DNA of 54,632 bases. Origin: Kiloniellales bacterium (lineage in GTDB: Bacteria; Pseudomonadota; Alphaproteobacteria; Kiloniellales; JAKSDN01). Each line of letters begins with the position of its first letter. The first letter of the stretch is position 1. The position numbers and the translations under genes were made by a program. The notes below the pieces were generated by a model that worked only from the letters and a program-made list of their open reading frames with translations, was not told where the DNA came from and made no database searches. The DNA lies in assembly GCA_028280455.1 (NCBI GenBank), contig JANQLT010000180.1:1-54632 (forward strand), in the 5' to 3' direction. Below are positions 1 to 9,904 of the stretch, piece by piece.

Positions 1-97
1 TACCGAAGCGGGCCGCCGCCTGGCGACGAGAAAGGCCGCCCTCCAAAACCGCCGCCACAACACGCTCACGAAGATCCATGGAATAGGGTTTCGCCAT
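1..97 (-). CDS. IS630-family transposase, N-terminal fragment (cut by window edge)
   Basis: Reading leftward from an ATG at 97 gives 32 codons that begin MAKPYSMDLRERVV and continue with LSRRQAAARFG before the window ends. This is the standard helix-turn-helix start of IS630-family transposases, which cut and paste DNA at TA dinucleotides. A GGAGG lies nine bases upstream of the ATG. The DDE catalytic domain lies outside the window, so I cannot tell whether the gene is intact. The call rests on recognising the N-terminal motif. Confidence 0.8.
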   Translation of the reverse strand, partial: MAKPYSMDLRERVVAAVLEGGLSRRQAAARFG

Positions 98-193
98 GCT
101 TGCTGGCCTCCTTATCCCAGCAAGCAGCTTGAATCAGAAACCAATCGATTCGGGAATCCTCCCAATGAGTCAGCCTATACCCAAAACGCTCTA
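1..193 (-). mobile_element. IS630-type insertion sequence, one end
   Basis: The transposase start at 97 is preceded by about 95 non-coding bases. A TA at 192-193 is followed on the minus strand by GAGCGTTTTGGG, which would fit an IS630 terminal repeat beside its TA target duplication. The boundary is a guess because the other end is not visible for comparison. Confidence 0.4.
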
Positions 194-222
194 GCAGGCT
201 GCTGAAGACCCTCTGGTGACCT

Positions 223-345
223 TGACCACAGTCATCCTTCGTCAGGCTCTCAGGATGAGGTGAAACGACTGAAAATGCTCGCCCTCACCCTGAGCCTCCT
301 CATCCCGAGCTTGTCGAGGGACGAAGGGCGAGGCTGGCCGCAGGC
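223..345. repeat. Degenerate dispersed palindromic repeat
   Basis: Two small dyads lie here. TCATCCT (232-238) pairs with AGGATGA (252-258), and CTCGCCCT (278-285) pairs with AGGGCGAG (325-332). The stretch also carries degenerate copies of the CCCTGAGC / GAGCTTGTCGA words that recur as intergenic repeats in alphaproteobacterial genomes. It lies just past the stop of the phosphonate-transporter permease (377) and may act as its terminator. No gene is supported between 98 and 376. Confidence 0.5.
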
Positions 346-376
346 ACGATTTCAACGGCCGGCCGAGCGACAGCCC

Positions 377-2381
377 CTAGCGCACCCGCCAGGCTTGGGT
401 GCGGCCCTGCAGGCGCGCGGTGATCGCGGCATGGGCCAGGCGCATGGAGGCGTTCACGTAGAAGATCATCATGCCCATCGCCGCCGCGGGCGCGATGTCG
501 CCGGCGTCGTCCATGTTGAGCACGGCGATCGAGGCAAGCGAGGTGTCGGGGCTGTAGAGAAAGACCACGGCCGAGACGGTGGTCATGGCATTGACGAAGA
601 GATAGATCCAGATGTCGAAGATCGCCGGCAGGCAGACGGGCACCGTGACCCGCAGGAAGACCTTGGTCACCGGTTGCTTGAGGGACGCGGAAACCGACTC
701 GAACTCCGGGTCCATCTGCTTGAGGGCCGTCACGCCGGTCAGGTGCGACACCGTGTAGAAGTGGGTGATCGTGCAGATCACCAGGATAGCCATGGTGCCG
801 TATAGGAAGCTCAGGGGGTTGTCCGGGTCGTTGAAGAAGAAGATGTAGGCGAGACCGAGCACCATGCCCGGGATCGCCATCGGCATCATCGCCAGGAGCT
901 GAAAAGCGCCGCGGCCGACCAGAAAGCCACGCCCCTTCTCGACCAGGTAGCCGCCGACGAAGATCACGCAGGTGCCGATGAAGGCGGTGTAGAGGCCGAG
1001 CTGAATCGAGTTCGTGAAGGAGCTCCAGCCGCCGCCGTCCATCACGTCGAAGTTGTAGTTCGCCAGGCTGAAGCTCAGGTCGTAGGGCCAGAACTTGATC
1101 AGCGCCGCGAACTGGCAGACGCCCAGAAGCCCGAGGATGAAGAGCCCGACCAGGCAGCAGTAGCCGAACATCGCCGTATCGAGGCGCCAACTCGGCGAAG
1201 GCTGGTAGGGAACGGCCCGGCTCGACAGCAGCGCGACCTGCTTCTTCTGCACGGCCCGGTCCACCGAGAAGGCGGCCAGGGCGGGAATCAAGAGCACCAC
1301 GCTGACTACCGCGCCCATCTCGAAGTTCTGCTGGCCGATGACCTGCTTGTAGATGTCGAGGGACAGCACGTCGAACTGGCCGCCGATCACCTTCGGCACG
1401 CCGAAGTCGGTGATCACCAGGTTGAAGACGACGAAGGCCGCGGATATCAGGCCGTAGCGCGCGCCCGGCAAGGTGACGGTCCAGAAGATCCGGGTCTTCG
1501 GCGCCCGTAAGGCCGTCGCCGCCTCGTAGAGCCGGGCGTCGGATATCGAAAGGGCGGTCAGGATGATGATCAGGGCATGGGGGAAGGTGAAGAAGACCGA
1601 CGCGATGACGATGCCGATGGGCCCATAGATCGAGTGCCCGAACAGCAGCTCCTTGATCATGCCCTGGTTGCCGAAGAGATAGACCAGGGCGATACCCGGC
1701 AGCAGCGACGGCACCAGGATCGGCACCATCGCGATCGTCTTGAAGAGCCCCTTGAAGGCCATGCAGCTCCGGGTCAGGGCGTAGGCGAAGGCGAAGGCCA
1801 GGGTGACGGTGATGACCGTCGTGATCCCGGCGATGATCAGGCTGTTGTAGATCGAATGGAAAAGCGCGGGCGTCGAGAAGTACTCGATGTAGTTGCCCAA
1901 GCCGCGACCCGGCTCGGGGCGGATCAGGACCCGGCGGAACTCGTTGCTGCTCAGCTCGACCCAGTCGGTCTCGGTGACGACCTTGCCGCCGACCAGGAAG
2001 CCGCCCCGGCTCGGCTCGATGTTGCGCAGGCGATAGCGGGTCTCGGAGCGGAAGCTGAAGTCCGGAAAGAAATCGGTCGGCGCGATACGCTCGCCGGACC
2101 GGGCCGTCAGGTCTTCCGTATCGATCGCCTCGACCGGGCCCGCCAGCTCCAGGGCGCTCAGGCTCTCGCCCCAGCCCTCGCCCTTGTCGACCTGCAGCTC
2201 GATGTTCGCCAGGTCGAAGCGATAGGAGTCCAGGGACTTGGCGAACATCGCATAGAGCGGGAAGGCCAGGGTCACGAGGAGGTAGAGGCCGATCACGCCC
2301 ATGAAGGCGCGCATCAGCCAGTCGTCGCGGCTGATCTTCGGCCTGACCCGGGGTGCCGCGCTGCCGGCCTCGGCGACGCCG

Positions 2382-2389
<8 letters not shown>
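377..2389 (-). CDS. AEP-type ABC transporter, fused permease
   Basis: This inner-membrane protein of 670 residues should carry 2-aminoethylphosphonate or a similar substrate through the membrane. It has two permease halves in one chain. Each half has an EAA-type cytoplasmic loop that would contact the ATPase: one around SISDARLYEAATALRAP, the other around MDPEFESVSASLKQP. The first membrane helix (about 28-50) is followed by a long hydrophilic loop (about 51-178) before the second helix. That makes the protein longer than the usual 500-570 residues of FbpB/PhnU-like permeases. The GTG start at 2389 overlaps the end of the ATPase gene by eight bases, so translation is probably coupled. Substrate is inferred from the binding protein of the operon; iron(III) is the alternative. 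Confidence 0.85.
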
Positions 2390-3509
<1,120 letters not shown>

Positions 3510-3637
3510 GACCGGCCTCCCCCCGTCGCAGCGGACAGACTGTAGCATCCTTTGAGCCCAACACAGAGAAAGCCGGCCACCGCGCCGAGATCGGCGGCGG
3601 TGCCCGCCCCTTCCGGGTCAAAGCGTCGCCGGAGCGC

Positions 3638-4675
3638 TCAGTTCTTGGGCTCGGACTTCGAGTCGTAGCGTCCCTGCCACTTCTCGAGAATCGCCTTGCG
3701 ATTCTTGGCGGCCCACTCGAAGTCGTTGTCGATCATGGCTTCGGTGATGCCCTCCGGGAAGTGCTCGACCGGCTTGGCCAGGCCCGGGATCGCCACGACG
3801 GCGTAGCCCTCGTTGTAGAGCCTGTTGGCCTTCTCGGTGACCGACCAGTCGACCAGGGTCTTGGCCGCGTCCAGCTTGGCCGTGCCGGCGACGATGGCCG
3901 TCGCCTCCATGTCCCAGCCGATCCCCTCGGAGGGAATGATGATCTCGAGCGGCGCCCCGGCTGCCTTGGACTTCGCACCCCGGAAGGCGAAGGAGATACC
4001 GATCGGGATCTCGCCCGACGCCGCCTGCTTGCAGGGCTTGGAGCCGGAGTGGGTGTAGTGATTGATGTTGGCGTGCAGGCCGTCCATGAAGGCCCAGCCG
4101 CCGTCCTCGCCGAACATCTGCAGCCAGCTCGAGACGTCGAGGAAGCCGGTGCCCGAGGAGTTGGGGTTCGGCATGGCCAGATGGCCCTTGTAGACGGGCT
4201 TCGTCAGGTCCTTCCAAGACGTCGGTATGGGCAGGTTGTGCTTGCCGCCTTCGACGGTATTGTAGCAGACTGCCGCCACCCAGGCGTCCATGCCGACCCA
4301 GTAGGGCGGGTCGTCGCGGTCGCGGAACTTCGGATCGAGCTTGTCGAGCCCGGCCGGCGCGTAGGGCTCGAGCATGCCCTCGCCCTTCATCAGGAGAAGG
4401 CTCGTCGCGGCCAGGCCCCAGATGACGTCGGCCTGCGGGTTGTTCTTCTCAGCCAGCAGCTTCGCCGTGACGATGCCGGTCGAATCCCGCACCCATTTGA
4501 TCTCGATGTCCGGATGGTCCTCGTTGAAGGCCGCGGCGTAGCGCTTGAGATCCTCCGCCTCGACCGCCGTGTAGACGGTGAGCTCGGTCTTCGCCACGGC
4601 CGGGCCGGCGACGAAGGCGAGAGCCGCGCCGGCCATGAGAACCTGGGCCAGGCGGCCAAATCGTGTCTTCAGCAT
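3638..4675 (-). CDS. 2-aminoethylphosphonate-type ABC transporter substrate-binding protein
   Basis: This periplasmic binding protein of 345 residues starts the transporter operon. Residues 1-28 form a signal peptide ending in PAVA. The mature part begins TELTVYTAVEAEDLKRY and contains VRDSTGIVTAKLLAEKNNPQ, WVGMDAWVAAVCYNT and THSGSKPCKQAASGE. These blocks are characteristic of the AEP-binding family (PhnS2/AepX-like) rather than of iron-binding FbpA proteins. The ATG at 4675 has GGGGAGGAG five bases upstream. A seven-base-pair hairpin (4697-4713) lies just upstream of that site. AEP is a widespread natural phosphonate and phosphorus source. The substrate call is by family resemblance and has not been tested. 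Confidence 0.85.
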   Translation of the reverse strand: MLKTRFGRLAQVLMAGAALAFVAGPAVAKTELTVYTAVEAEDLKRYAAAFNEDHPDIEIKWVRDSTGIVTAKLLAEKNNPQADVIWGLAATSLLLMKGEGMLEPYAPAGLDKLDPKFRDRDDPPYWVGMDAWVAAVCYNTVEGGKHNLPIPTSWKDLTKPVYKGHLAMPNPNSSGTGFLDVSSWLQMFGEDGGWAFMDGLHANINHYTHSGSKPCKQAASGEIPIGISFAFRGAKSKAAGAPLEIIIPSEGIGWDMEATAIVAGTAKLDAAKTLVDWSVTEKANRLYNEGYAVVAIPGLAKPVEHFPEGITEAMIDNDFEWAAKNRKAILEKWQGRYDSKSEPKN

Positions 4676-4696
4676 AGTCACTCCTCCCCGCTTTGC

Positions 4697-4713
4697 TGCC
4701 GGTTGCACCGGCA
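4697..4713 (-). promoter_or_regulatory. Hairpin upstream of the AEP-binding-protein gene
   Basis: TGCCGGT (4697-4703) and ACCGGCA (4707-4713) form a perfect seven-base-pair stem with a three-base loop. It sits between the Na/Pi protein stop (4750) and the ribosome-binding site of the binding-protein gene. It could be an intercistronic attenuator or processing site. There is no U-run, so terminator function is doubtful. Confidence 0.4.
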
Positions 4714-4749
4714 AGGTGTCGATTTAGGGTTATCGGAAGGCCGTCGATG

Positions 4750-6558
4750 TCAAGAGGCTTCCCCGGCCCGAATCTGCCTGTGCCCTTCGGGATCTTCGAT
4801 GTCGCTTCCCGTCTCGGCGGCCTCCGGCTCCGGATCGCTCCGCAACCGGGAGCTCCGCAGCTCGCCCTCGGCATCGAGCAGCGGATAGGCGATAGAGGTC
4901 AGATGCGAGGCGATCCGCTTGAGATCGCGCAAAACGTCGACATGCAGCGCGCTGGTCTCGATGCTCTCGATCCTGCCGCTGCGCAGGCGGTCGAGATGGC
5001 TGACACGCCCTTCCAGCTCGAGGTCCCGCAGCCGTTCCTTCGCGGCGATCAGACGCCGGGCGGTCGGCAAGTCGCCCGACACGAAGACGCCAAGACAGAT
5101 CGTCATGAGATCGGCGACTTCGGCATGCATCTCCTGCAGCTCGCTCCAGCCTTGTGCCGAGAATGTCAACTTGTGCTTTCGCTTCTTGCGGGCGATCTCC
5201 AGCAGGCTCTTGTCGATGATGTCGCCGATGTGCTCCAGGTTCGTGGTGAAGGTGATCAGCTCGGAACAGCGCCGCTCGTCGTCCTCGCTCAAGGTCTCGC
5301 GCGTGGTTTCCGCGAGATAGAGCTTGATGGCGCGGTGCAGCGTATCGACTTCGTCGTCGAGCTTGGAGAGCTCGGACAGGCGCTTCTCGTCGTCGTTGCG
5401 GAACACTTCGATGACGTCGCGCAGCATGGTCTCGACGACGTCGGCCATGCGCAGGACCTCGCGTGTCGCGCAGGAGATGGCAATGGCAGGCGACCGGATC
5501 GCCGCGGGATCGAGATAGCGCGGCGCGGCGCGGCTCTGCGGAGTCTCACGCGCCGGCAGCAGGCGCTCGGTCAGCCTTGCCATGAGGCCCGTGCAGGGCA
5601 GGAACAGCAGGAGAAGCGCCAGGTTGAAGGCGCTGTGGAAGTTCGCCACCTGACGCGCCGGATGGTCGTCGACGGCCGCTATCAGCGGCGCGACCTGGGC
5701 CAGGAAGGGCAGAAGCAGCAGGGCGCCCAGGCATCGGAAAATCAGGTTGCCCAGGGGAATCCGCCGGGCCTCGGCGGGCTCGGCGAGAGTCAGCAGCAAG
5801 GGGATCAGCCCGGAGCCGACGTTCGCGCCGAGCACCAGGGCGAAGCTCAGCTCGAGCGGCACGATGCCGACCAGCGTGAAGGTCATGATCAGCAGGACCA
5901 TGGCCACGCTGGAGTGGGACAGCCAAGTCAGCAAGGCCGCGAGCAGGGCCGCCAGCAGCAGCTCGTCGGCCAGGTGCGCCACGACGATCGGCAGGAGCGC
6001 GCTCGAGCGCAAGGGCTCGGAGGCGCCGACGATCAGCTGCAGCGACAGCAGGAGCAGACCGAGGCCGATGAACACCCGCCCGATGTGCCGGCGGAAGGGC
6101 AAGGAAGAGCTCATGAAGAGCGCGACGCCGAGCAGCAGCAGAAAGGGCGAGACCGCGGAGATGTCGAAGGAGAGGATCTGCACGACGAGGGTCGAACCGA
6201 GGTCGGCGCCGAGCATGACGGCGAGACCCGCGCCCACTGTGACTAGGCCGCGGGACGCGAAGGAAACCGTCAGGACCGCCGTCGCCGTCGAGCTTTGCAG
6301 CAGCGCCGCCGCGCCAAGACCCATCGCCGCCGCGGTGGCCTGCGAGCGGCTCGAGCGGCCCAGCGAGCGGCGCAGCTCGCCGCCATAGGCCCGCAGGATC
6401 CCGGTGCGCACCATGCGGGTCGCCCAGAGCAGAAGCGCGACGCCGCCGAGAATGTTCAGCAGAAGCAGGTAGCCGCTCAAGACTGTACCATCCAGCAGAT
6501 CCCTAAGCGATTGGCGCCCGTCGGACAGACTGCGCCCGGCCGCCGCCCGGCCGGGCAT
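4750..6558 (-). CDS. Na/Pi-cotransporter family protein with PhoU-like C-terminal domain
   Basis: This is an inner-membrane protein of about 602 residues. The N-terminal two-thirds carries two Na/Pi-cotransporter repeats; the signature QSSTATAVL is at about 88-96 and SHSSVAMVLL is in the second repeat. The C-terminal part (from about residue 360) is a helical PhoU-like region (LRMADVVETMLRDVIEVF, then ITFTTNLEHIGDIIDKSL). Bacterial relatives (YjbB/NptA) move phosphate with sodium, often outward, and the PhoU part is thought to sense phosphate state. It stops 75 bases before the AEP-transporter operon on the same strand, so a shared phosphorus role is likely. The start is uncertain: the frame stays open to a TTG at 6624, the ATG at 6558 has no clear ribosome site, and a TTG closer to the first helix is possible. 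Confidence 0.85.
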   Translation of the reverse strand: MPGRAAAGRSLSDGRQSLRDLLDGTVLSGYLLLLNILGGVALLLWATRMVRTGILRAYGGELRRSLGRSSRSQATAAAMGLGAAALLQSSTATAVLTVSFASRGLVTVGAGLAVMLGADLGSTLVVQILSFDISAVSPFLLLLGVALFMSSSLPFRRHIGRVFIGLGLLLLSLQLIVGASEPLRSSALLPIVVAHLADELLLAALLAALLTWLSHSSVAMVLLIMTFTLVGIVPLELSFALVLGANVGSGLIPLLLTLAEPAEARRIPLGNLIFRCLGALLLLPFLAQVAPLIAAVDDHPARQVANFHSAFNLALLLLFLPCTGLMARLTERLLPARETPQSRAAPRYLDPAAIRSPAIAISCATREVLRMADVVETMLRDVIEVFRNDDEKRLSELSKLDDEVDTLHRAIKLYLAETTRETLSEDDERRCSELITFTTNLEHIGDIIDKSLLEIARKKRKHKLTFSAQGWSELQEMHAEVADLMTICLGVFVSGDLPTARRLIAAKERLRDLELEGRVSHLDRLRSGRIESIETSALHVDVLRDLKRIASHLTSIAYPLLDAEGELRSSRLRSDPEPEAAETGSDIEDPEGHRQIRAGEAS

Positions 6559-6750
6559 GGGCCGGTTCCAGCCGATCACCGAGCGGGCGAATCGGGTTGT
6601 CACAAAACCGTAACATTTACGCAAGGGGAGGAACAGCCGCTTGGGGATCTCGCAGCTTGAATGGCCTCAGTCCGGCTCCAGCAGCCCCGCCTGGCGCCGG
6701 CCCTGCAGGCCGTCAGGGTGGCCAAGCGTGGTCCCTCGCGGGAGTCTTCG

Positions 6751-7524
6751 TCAGAGCGTCGGGCCCGGCGACTCCATGCCGTAGACGCTGAGCTGCTCGG
6801 TTATGAAGTCGAAGGCCTCGTCGACGGAGTCGGTGCGGAACAGCAGCTCGAGATCTTCGGGGTCGATGGTGCCGTAGCGCTCCAGGGCCTCCCACTGGAC
6901 CACCTGCGACCAGTAGCGGCTGCCGAACAGCACGACCGGCATCTTCTTCCGGATCTTGCCGGTCTGCACCAGGGTCAGGATCTCGAAGAGCTCGTCCAAG
7001 GTGCCGAAGCCGCCGGGGAAGACCACCACCGCCTTGGCCAGGTAGGTGAACCAGAACTTGCGCATGAAGAAGTAGTGGAACTGGAAGGCGAGGTCGCGGG
7101 TGATGAAGGGGTTCTCGTGCTGCTCGTGCGGCAGCGAGATGTTCAGGCCGACGTTGAGGCCCTTGGCCTCCGAGGCGCCACGGTTGGCGGCCTCCATGAT
7201 CCCCGGCCCGCCGCCCGAGCAGACCACGAAACGGCGGCCGCCGCCGGTCAGCCCCTTCGACCAGCGAGTCAGCCGAGCGGAGAGCTCCCGGGCCGCTTCG
7301 TAGTACTCGCACAGCGACGAGGCCGGCTTGTCCGGATCGGCGTCGTCCTGTGGCGGGATGCGCGCGGAGCCGAAGAACACGATGGTGTCCTCGATGCTGT
7401 GCTTCTCGAAGCGGAACAGCGGCTCGAGGTACTCGGCCAGGATCCGCAGGGAGCGGGCGTCCGGGCTGTTCATGAAGGAGCGGCGGCCGAGCGCCTTGGG
7501 AATGTCGGAGGATCGGGCGGTCAT
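6751..7524 (-). CDS. LOG-family (Rossmann-fold) nucleotide phosphoribohydrolase-like protein
   Basis: This 257-residue cytoplasmic protein has the two LOG/TIGR00730 signatures: CSGGGPGIMEAANRGA at about 102-117 and PGGFGTLDE at 170-178. Enzymes of this family cleave cytokinin-type or other nucleoside 5'-monophosphates to base and ribose 5-phosphate. They were formerly labelled lysine decarboxylases. The N-terminal extension before the Rossmann fold (SIEDTIVFFGSARIP at about 43) is longer than in plant LOG proteins and fits the larger bacterial subgroup. The nucleotide substrate cannot be read from sequence. Confidence 0.88.
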   Translation of the reverse strand: MTARSSDIPKALGRRSFMNSPDARSLRILAEYLEPLFRFEKHSIEDTIVFFGSARIPPQDDADPDKPASSLCEYYEAARELSARLTRWSKGLTGGGRRFVVCSGGGPGIMEAANRGASEAKGLNVGLNISLPHEQHENPFITRDLAFQFHYFFMRKFWFTYLAKAVVVFPGGFGTLDELFEILTLVQTGKIRKKMPVVLFGSRYWSQVVQWEALERYGTIDPEDLELLFRTDSVDEAFDFITEQLSVYGMESPGPTL

Positions 7525-7615
7525 CGCGACGCTCCAGAGGATCGGAGGTCCGGCGCGGCGCTACGCCGTCGATATCCCCGGCCGGCAGCGCGGCCCGGCC
7601 CGTCTCGCCGCGGTC

Positions 7616-8356
7616 TCACTGGGCGCGCTGCTTCTTTTTCAGCAGCGTCTTGGGCCGCCGTTGCTCCGCCACGGAGAACAGGCTGAAGGTCTTGTTGGCG
7701 TAGTTGGTGATGCCGTCCAGGCCCTTGCAGAACTCGGCCAGCTCCGGAGTCATCTCGGCCTCGACCATGCGGATCGGCCGCGAGGGGTCCTGTGCCTCGA
7801 AGCGCAGGTAGAACCAGGGCTCGCCGCGCTTGAGGATCAGGTCGAGACTCGGGTTCCACCACTCGAAGGCCCACATCATCGCGCGCGGCCAGACGTGGAT
7901 CGGAAAGCGCCCGCCGATCTGCAGACCGGGCCAGGCCGGCTCGCGGTAATTGTTGAAGGGCGGCATCTGGGTCATCCAGACCGGCTCGTCGGCGATGAAG
8001 CGCCAGGGCGCGTTGATCTGCACCACCGGACGCTTGGGGTCGCGCCAGCGGTCCTGCGCCATAAGGTGGACCAGCGACTGCAGCGCCGAGCGGGCGACGC
8101 TGCTCTTCTTGCCGGCGACGTTGATCAAAGTGGGCTTGCCGTCCTTGTCCGAGCCGACCCGCAGATGCAGGTCAAAAGGACAAGGCACCTCGAAGAGCCG
8201 CGCCTCGTGATCGATCACCGCCGGGCAGTAGCCGACTGCCTTGACGTTCTCCGGCAGGGCCTGGCGCCGGCCGACCGGCCGCGGACCGTCGTAGACGAAG
8301 GTCGCCTTGTCGGCGACGAGAACCCAGCCGACTTCGACGACCCGGCCGCGCGGCAT
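7616..8356 (-). CDS. Hypothetical protein, possibly DUF6065-like
   Basis: This is a soluble protein of 246 residues with no signal peptide. Conserved-looking blocks are PWRFIADEPVWMTQMPPF, HVWPRAMMWAFEWWNP and KRGEPWFYLRFE. The pattern resembles the DUF6065 family of unknown function, but I am not certain. The C-terminus is basic (TLLKKKQRAQ). I chose the ATG at 8356 because GGAGGAG lies just upstream. The frame continues open to a TTG at 8464, which would add 36 basic residues without a good ribosome site. It lies about 90 bases upstream of the LOG gene on the same strand, so the two may be co-transcribed. Confidence 0.7.
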   Translation of the reverse strand: MPRGRVVEVGWVLVADKATFVYDGPRPVGRRQALPENVKAVGYCPAVIDHEARLFEVPCPFDLHLRVGSDKDGKPTLINVAGKKSSVARSALQSLVHLMAQDRWRDPKRPVVQINAPWRFIADEPVWMTQMPPFNNYREPAWPGLQIGGRFPIHVWPRAMMWAFEWWNPSLDLILKRGEPWFYLRFEAQDPSRPIRMVEAEMTPELAEFCKGLDGITNYANKTFSLFSVAEQRRPKTLLKKKQRAQ

Positions 8357-8464
8357 GGTCTCCTCCTCGCGCGGCGCGACCCTGGTCTTGATCTTGTCGA
8401 CCCAGTGGGACAGAGCGTTCAAGAAATCCGTCCTTCGCTTTCTCGAAGGCGCCTCGGGCGGCAA

Positions 8465-8637
8465 GCTACGCCACCGCCCCGAGCCGGTGCAAATCCTTAA
8501 TATAATTGGTGTTCAAAGCGTTAACGCGACGCAATCACGGCCCCGTCAGGCGCGCGGCGGCGTCATTCTGTCGCCCAAATCGGCGTGTTACACTCGTTCG
8601 GATCAGCCCTCCCAACCACCACTCAGCCTCGCCGCCC
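8465..8637. promoter_or_regulatory. Divergent intergenic region with AT-rich patch
   Basis: Between the hypothetical gene (minus) and the M23 peptidase (plus) lies a short AT-rich patch around 8490-8530 (CCTTAATATAATTGG and GCGTTAACGC) in otherwise GC-rich DNA. It is the likely site of one or both promoters. No clear -35/-10 pair can be assigned. Confidence 0.35.
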
Positions 8638-9657
8638 ATGACGACCTCGACCGGAAAGCTGCGGCTTCCCCTAGCCGGCTTGTTACTGCTGATCCTTTGC
8701 CTGCCGGCCTCGGCACAGGAGCCGCCGCGCTTGGAGCTGCCGGTGGACTGCCCCATCGGCACGAGCTGCGTCGTGCAGAACTATGTCGACACCGACCCCG
8801 GTCCCGGCGCCAAGGACTTTCGCTGCGGCAACCTGGTCTACGACGGCCACGGCGGCACGGACTTCAGGACCCAGAGCATGGCCGACATGCGGGCCGGCGT
8901 CGCCGTCGTCGCCGCGGCGCCCGGCATCGTCAAGGCGCTGCGCGACGGCATGGCCGACGTCTCGATCCGGGTGACCGGCGCCTCCTCGGTCAAGGGCCGC
9001 GAGGCCGGCAACGGCGTCGTGGTCGACCACGGCGGCGGCTGGGTCACGCAGTACAGCCACCTGCGCCGCGGCAGCGTGGTGGTGACCAAGGGACAGCGCG
9101 TCGAGGCCGGCGACAAGCTCGGCCTCATCGGGCTTTCGGGCAAGACCGAGTTCCCGCATGTGCACTTCTCGGTCCGCCACAACGGCAAGACGCTGGATCC
9201 CTTCACCGGCTTGGAGAAGGAGGCCGGTTGCGGCGAGTTCCGCCGGAGCCTCTGGAGCGCCACCGCACAGGAGATCCTCGCCTATCAGCCCGGCGGCCTG
9301 ATCGACGCCAGCTTCGCCGGCCAAGTGGTCAAGCTCGACGAGCTGATGGATGGCCGGCACCGCAACGAGAGCTTGGCCGTGACCTCGCAGGCCCTGGTCT
9401 TCTGGGGCTACGCTTTCGGCCTGCGCGGCGGCGATCAGGAGACGATCCGGATCTTCGCGCCGGACGGCAAGGTCTTCGCCGAGGTCGAGCGCCCGATCCC
9501 CAAGGACAAGGCCCAGTGGATGGGCTCGATCGGCCGCAAGCTGCGCGGCGAGGCCTGGCCGGCCGGCACCTACCGCGGCCTCTACCGTGTCGAGCGCGAC
9601 GGCGAGAACGGCCGCCAGACCATCGTCGAGGTCGAGCGGACGGTCGAGCTGCGGTAG
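8638..9657 (+). CDS. Secreted M23-family (LytM-type) metallopeptidase
   Basis: This 339-residue exported protein probably cuts cell-wall peptide cross-links or regulates such enzymes. Residues 1-26 are a signal peptide ending ASA. The zinc ligands of the M23 fold are present: His71 and Asp75 in GHGGTDF, and His174/His176 in PHVHFSVR. All expected metal ligands are there, so it may be active, unlike degenerate EnvC/NlpD-type members. After the catalytic domain about 130 further residues look beta-rich and resemble no domain I know. The ATG at 8638 is preferred over an upstream start at 8506 because it directly precedes the signal peptide. Confidence 0.88.
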   Translation: MTTSTGKLRLPLAGLLLLILCLPASAQEPPRLELPVDCPIGTSCVVQNYVDTDPGPGAKDFRCGNLVYDGHGGTDFRTQSMADMRAGVAVVAAAPGIVKALRDGMADVSIRVTGASSVKGREAGNGVVVDHGGGWVTQYSHLRRGSVVVTKGQRVEAGDKLGLIGLSGKTEFPHVHFSVRHNGKTLDPFTGLEKEAGCGEFRRSLWSATAQEILAYQPGGLIDASFAGQVVKLDELMDGRHRNESLAVTSQALVFWGYAFGLRGGDQETIRIFAPDGKVFAEVERPIPKDKAQWMGSIGRKLRGEAWPAGTYRGLYRVERDGENGRQTIVEVERTVELR

Positions 9658-9702
9658 CGCGTGACCCGCTTACGCGGTGTCGGCATCAGTCCGCATTCAA
9701 AG

Positions 9703-9862
9703 GAAAACGACCTGCCCCCTCACCCAGCTCCGGCTAAGCTCAGCCTTCGGCATCGCTAGGCCTACACATCCCTCTCCCCCGTCGGGGGAGAGGGTTGCGG
9801 AGACTTGGCGAGACCTTCGGTCGAGCCTTAGTCGGAGCTGGGTGAGGGGGCAGGCCGTTTCC
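9703..9862. repeat. Large palindromic dispersed repeat (MITE-like)
   Basis: The outer arms (about 9703-9738 and 9828-9862) are near-perfect inverted copies containing CTGCCCCCTCACCCAGCTCC. The centre (9770-9794) is a perfect dyad of CCCTCTCCCCCG and its complement around one base. It sits between convergent genes ending at 9657 and 9905, so it can form a terminator-like structure for both. The left half recurs at 54541-54632 with a few substitutions, which shows it is a dispersed family. It encodes nothing convincing. Confidence 0.85.
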
Positions 9863-9904
9863 CTTTGGCAGCGCGCCAGCAATGCCACTTAATCCGGTAG
9901 TGCT

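Noticed and set aside
8490-8535. TTAA words upstream of the M23 gene as a possible CtrA site
   Set aside because: The two TTAA words are about 21 bases apart, not seven.
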